The notes under the pieces were generated by a model that was given only the letters and a program-made list of their open reading frames with translations, made no database searches and was not told the DNA's origin. The position numbers and the translations under genes are program-made. Of a stretch of DNA of 64,000 nt, positions 61,037 through 64,000 are shown piece by piece; position 1 is the first letter of the stretch, and each line of letters starts with the position of its first letter. The stretch is from Mesorhizobium loti (GTDB lineage: Bacteria; Pseudomonadota; Alphaproteobacteria; Rhizobiales; Rhizobiaceae). The stretch is taken from contig NZ_QGGH01000003.1 of NCBI RefSeq assembly GCF_003148495.1, forward strand, positions 1 through 64,000, given 5' to 3'.

Positions 61037-62157
61037 CGATTCGCACCCGGAATGAGCACGCGCGGCACCAGCGCATAAAAATCGGCCGCATTGCGCACCA
61101 CGCCGGCGATCTCGCCGGCCGCGTCGCCGGAGCCGGCGAAGAGATCACCCCGCGCCGGCCCGGTGATGGCCGAACCGGTGTCCTGCGCGATCATCAGGCG
61201 CCGGAACGGTTCTGCGTCGAAAGCGGTCAGTGTCGGGGCGTCGATGTAGAACGGCGTGCCGAATGTGTGCAGCAGGCGGTCGACGGCAATGGAGCGGCCC
61301 GGTGTCAGCGGCACCTTGGCGGCGGCGATCGGGCCAAGGGCCGCGTCCTCGACATCGGCCTCGCGGAAGAAAATGTAGGAGCGGTTCTGCCACAGGATCT
61401 CGTCGATGCGGTCGGGGTGCGCCTTGAACCAGGCGCGGATCGACTGCATCGTCACTTTCTCGAGCGGGATCTCGCCCATCTCGCTCAGGATCTTGCCGGG
61501 CCCGGTAAAGCGCTGGCCGGATTTGGCGGCATAGGTGACGCGGGCAAGCCGGCCGTCGGTCATGTTTAGTCGTGCAGCACCCTGCACGTGAATGAAGAAG
61601 GCATCGACCTTGTCAGCCAGCCAGGCGATTTCCAGGCCCTTGCCATCAAGCGCGCCGCGCTCGATCGCGCCGCGATCGAAATAGGCGACCGGCCCGTCCG
61701 GCGTCTGCCGCGCGAAAGCGAGATACGAATCCATTCCAGACGGCCGGTTGGCGTCGTCGATATCGACGAGATCGGCGGGGCGCGACAGCAGCGGCACCGA
61801 AAAACGGCCCGTTCGCACCGGCGAGGCTTCGACCACGGGCTCGTAGAAGCCGGTGACGAGGCCGGCGACGCCATTCTCGGCGCGGATGTGCGCCGGGACA
61901 AAATGGCGCTCGAAGAAGGACCGGGCTCCCTTTCGATCTAGAAATGGCGGCCGATTCGTCGGCGAAACGGAACGGGCCTCGGCGTAGGATTCGGCAAAGG
62001 CGTCGAAGTCGACGCCGAGCGCACCGCTGCGATAGGGTCTGGTCAGGACATGAAAGGCCGAGCGGCGAAAGGCTTCGAAGGCCGCCAGATGGTCGTCGTC
62101 CTCCCAGCCGGGGAGGTCAGCGAAAGATTTTCCGACAAAGAGGGACGATAGCGACAC
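61033..62157 (-). CDS. mltA: Membrane-bound lytic murein transglycosylase A
   Basis: 374 residues. The MltA barrel domain includes VTGFYEPVVEASPVRTGRF. The 3D domain at the C-terminus has RSIAVDRLLHTFGTPFYIDA, LMIAQDTGSAITGPARGDLF and the catalytic Asp region FAGSGDAAGEIAG. The protein cuts glycan strands of peptidoglycan. No signal peptide is visible at the annotated N-terminus (MSLSSLFVGKSFADLPGW), and the upstream gap to the Tim44-like gene is only about 25 bp. The export route is therefore unclear. Confidence 0.92.
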   Translation of the reverse strand: MSLSSLFVGKSFADLPGWEDDDHLAAFEAFRRSAFHVLTRPYRSGALGVDFDAFAESYAEARSVSPTNRPPFLDRKGARSFFERHFVPAHIRAENGVAGLVTGFYEPVVEASPVRTGRFSVPLLSRPADLVDIDDANRPSGMDSYLAFARQTPDGPVAYFDRGAIERGALDGKGLEIAWLADKVDAFFIHVQGAARLNMTDGRLARVTYAAKSGQRFTGPGKILSEMGEIPLEKVTMQSIRAWFKAHPDRIDEILWQNRSYIFFREADVEDAALGPIAAAKVPLTPGRSIAVDRLLHTFGTPFYIDAPTLTAFDAEPFRRLMIAQDTGSAITGPARGDLFAGSGDAAGEIAGVVRNAADFYALVPRVLIPGANR

Positions 62158-62181
62158 CGGAGCCTCGCCGCGTATCCGAAC

Positions 62182-62889
62182 TCAGTCTTCTTCCTCGGTG
62201 GCGACGAGCTTCCAGTTCGGATCGCGCGAGCGCGTGTCGCGGGCGAAGGTCCAGACATCCTTGACCTCAGCGACAGTTTCCGGATCGCCGTCGATGACGG
62301 CGCCGGCCTTGTCGCGGGTCGCCGAAATGAGCTCGCTGATGATGCGCAGCGTGACATGCGCCTCGCCGCCCTTCATCTCGGCCGAGACGATGTCGGCCTT
62401 GTCGATGCCGACGAAGGAGGACTGGATCTTTTCCGCCTTGGCCTCGCGCTCGCCAATCGCGGCGACAAAGCCGTCAAAAACCTCGCGCGACAACAGGTTC
62501 TTCAGCGTTTTGCGGTCGCCGTCGGCATAGGCCATGACGATCATCTCGTAGGCCATCTTGGCGCCGTCGACAAAACCCTTCGGCTCGAAGGACGGGTCGT
62601 TGTCTTTGATCGTGCGCAGGCCCTTATTGAGGTCGGTGTCGGGCTTAGCAAAAGCGTCGATCGCCGCATAGGTGTCGGCCGCCGCCGGCTCACCCGGCAG
62701 ACGCTTGCGCGGCAGCGAAACGACATTTTCGGATTTCTGCGCGGCATCCTTGTCGCTGCGGGCCGCCGTGTAGGGATCGAAGGGCGGCCGTTCGCTGCCG
62801 GTACGACGGCCCAGCACATTGCGCAGCTGGAAAAAGATGACCACCGCCGCAATCAGGAAGAAAATCGTGCCGAAGTCGAAGAATCCCAT
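62182..62889 (-). CDS. Tim44-like domain protein (TimA type)
   Basis: About 235 residues from the ATG at 62889, with GGAAG upstream. An N-terminal helix (FGTIFFLIAAVVIFFQLRNVLG) anchors the protein. A charged linker and the Tim44-like domain follow (FLSREVFDGFVAAIGEREAK, EVKDVWTFARDTRSRDPNWKL). In alphaproteobacteria this protein is an inner-membrane relative of mitochondrial Tim44. It is first in the minus-strand run with mltA and divergent from fxsA. Confidence 0.9.
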   Translation of the reverse strand: MGFFDFGTIFFLIAAVVIFFQLRNVLGRRTGSERPPFDPYTAARSDKDAAQKSENVVSLPRKRLPGEPAAADTYAAIDAFAKPDTDLNKGLRTIKDNDPSFEPKGFVDGAKMAYEMIVMAYADGDRKTLKNLLSREVFDGFVAAIGEREAKAEKIQSSFVGIDKADIVSAEMKGGEAHVTLRIISELISATRDKAGAVIDGDPETVAEVKDVWTFARDTRSRDPNWKLVATEEED

Positions 62890-63106
62890 ATCTTCCGCCA
62901 ATCAATCCCTGCCTTGTGGCCGGACCGTCAGGCCCAATGGCCGCGGTCGCATAGCGTTCAACATTCAAAGCATATAGAACGCAAGGCGCAATCATTCAAA
63001 TCAAAGGCAGGCATACCTATCTAACAGCCTCAGTGCCAGCGGCGATTGCTCGCCGACGGCCAAAACAATCGAAACAGCCAAAACGATCGAAAAAGGTTGG
63101 CAAGAC

Positions 63107-63607
63107 TTGCGCATTCCGTTCCTTCCGCTTTTTCTCCTGGCACTTCCTCTGCTGGAAATCGCCGGCTTCGTGGTTGTCGGACGCCAGGTCGGCGCCTTGG
63201 CGACGGTCGGCCTGGTGCTGGCGTCTGGTATCGCCGGCGCGCTGTTGCTCCGGCATCAGGGTTTCAGCGTCATGACGCGGATCCGGACCGAGATGGACGC
63301 CGGCCGCGATCCAAGCCGGCAACTGGCGCATGGCGCCATGATCGTGCTGGCGGCGATCCTGTTGATCATTCCCGGCTTCATCACGGATATTATCGGCCTG
63401 CTGCTGTTCCTGCCGCCGATCCGCGACCTCGCCTGGCGGGCGTTGAAGGGCCGCGTCATGCTGGCCACCAATTTCTCGACCGGCGGCTTCCGCGGCCGGC
63501 AACGCGACAAGACCATCGACCTCGATGACAGCGATTATTCGCGCAGCGACGACTATGCGCGCGGACCGGACCACAACTCGCCCTGGCGCCGCCTCAAGGA
63601 CGAGTAG
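63107..63607 (+). CDS. fxsA: FxsA-family membrane protein
   Basis: 166 residues from a TTG start (AGG upstream, no better codon). Four hydrophobic segments include [35 protein letters not shown] and [20 protein letters not shown] segments are characteristic of FxsA. The C-terminal tail is charged. FxsA is named for suppressing F exclusion of phage T7 when overproduced in E. coli. It precedes secB, as in other Rhizobiales. Confidence 0.88.
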   Translation: MRIPFLPLFLLALPLLEIAGFVVVGRQVGALATVGLVLASGIAGALLLRHQGFSVMTRIRTEMDAGRDPSRQLAHGAMIVLAAILLIIPGFITDIIGLLLFLPPIRDLAWRALKGRVMLATNFSTGGFRGRQRDKTIDLDDSDYSRSDDYARGPDHNSPWRRLKDE

Positions 63608-63740
63608 GGACGCCGCACCCTTGCGTCATCCCGGGACGGAGAAGCAAGGCGGCAAACCTTGTCTTGTCATCCCCGCCATGGTAGCGAACGCCCGATTTCA
63701 ATTCGGTCAGCGACGCTGCCCAGGCAAGAGGACAAGGCTT

Positions 63741-64000
63741 ATGGCCAGCAAAGATGACGCGCCGGTCGGCGCAGCCAACGGAAACGGCAATGCGGCGCAG
63801 CCGTCGCTCAACGTGCTGGCGCAGTATGTGAAGGACCTTTCCTTCGAAAGCCCCGGCGCGCCGAATTCGCTGCGTGGCCGCGACAAGGCGCCCGGTATCG
63901 CCATCAACGTCAACGTCAACGCCAACCCGCTCTCCGACAAGCAGTTCGACGTCAACCTGACGCTGAACGCCAAGGCGTCCTTCGATCAGGAAGTGCTGTT
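63741..64000 (+). CDS. secB: Protein-export chaperone SecB (5' part)
   Basis: The first 86 codons lie in the window; the gene runs off the right edge. [20 protein letters not shown] and [18 protein letters not shown] are typical of alphaproteobacterial SecB. SecB keeps preproteins unfolded for SecA. A short palindrome and AAGAGG precede the ATG. The edge is a cut of the window, not a truncation of the gene. Confidence 0.95.
   Translation, partial: MASKDDAPVGAANGNGNAAQPSLNVLAQYVKDLSFESPGAPNSLRGRDKAPGIAINVNVNANPLSDKQFDVNLTLNAKASFDQEVL

Overview
The window looks like chromosome of a Mesorhizobium-type alphaproteobacterium (Rhizobiales). This rests on high GC with GCC/GGC-rich codon use, the Tim44-like/MltA/Smr/XRE block beside fxsA and secB at the right end, a PhaZ-type PHB depolymerase, BTLCP and RlpA cell-envelope proteins, rhizobial intergenic palindromes and a CtrA box. 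The assignment is by gene content and remembered synteny, not by any search.

Left to right: 0.2-2.6 kb holds a divergent MocR regulator and quinone-oxidoreductase pair. 2.75-13.45 kb is an AT-richer island bracketed by two copies of the last codons of a SulP gene. Its forward operon encodes a class III aminotransferase, a GT-C-like membrane protein, a UbiA-family (phosphoribosyl-transfer type) enzyme, a HAD phosphatase and a two-subunit GMC oxidoreductase. A convergent operon encodes a NarX-like kinase, a NarL-like regulator and a flippase-like membrane protein. The set suggests lipid-linked (amino)pentose synthesis, export and transfer under two-component control (inference). 13.5-25.3 kb carries SulP, PAP2, SMR, a second kinase/regulator pair, a Gly/Asn-rich secreted protein with a decayed second copy, PhoX with a possible Pho box, a MarR-GNAT pair and a flavoprotein monooxygenase. 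25.6-34.6 kb carries a DUF2156 protein, an ABC-2 exporter, a cyanide-insensitive-type bd oxidase, exported MsrA, an MKPA-repeat protein, DUF1223 and a TadG-like protein.

34.8-40.7 kb: lepA is followed by an AT-rich single-gene insertion encoding a SIR2 - NB-ARC - TPR protein, the architecture of STAND-type anti-phage defence proteins. Close by lies an orphan 31-residue peptide with a lasso-peptide-type leader (YxxPxL), too short for ordinary gene calling.

41.4-47.6 kb is a catabolic cluster: GATase1-AraC regulator, DddP-like M24 protein, cysteine hydrolase, esterase and a solute-binding protein. A shared 39-bp element lies upstream of the M24 gene and of the binding-protein gene. 47.9-56.2 kb is sulfur-related: cystathionine beta-synthase and gamma-lyase/synthase, a Rrf2 regulator with four clustered cysteines, a flavoprotein and a tauABC sulfonate importer preceded by a possible structured RNA with terminator. 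56.2-64 kb is the core envelope and secretion block (RlpA, PhaZ, BTLCP with a CtrA box, XRE-Smr-MltA, Tim44-like, FxsA, start of SecB).

No tRNA, rRNA, CRISPR array, transposase or integrase was recognised. Start codons were adjusted where a ribosome-binding site or overlap favoured a shorter frame; these choices are stated in each entry.
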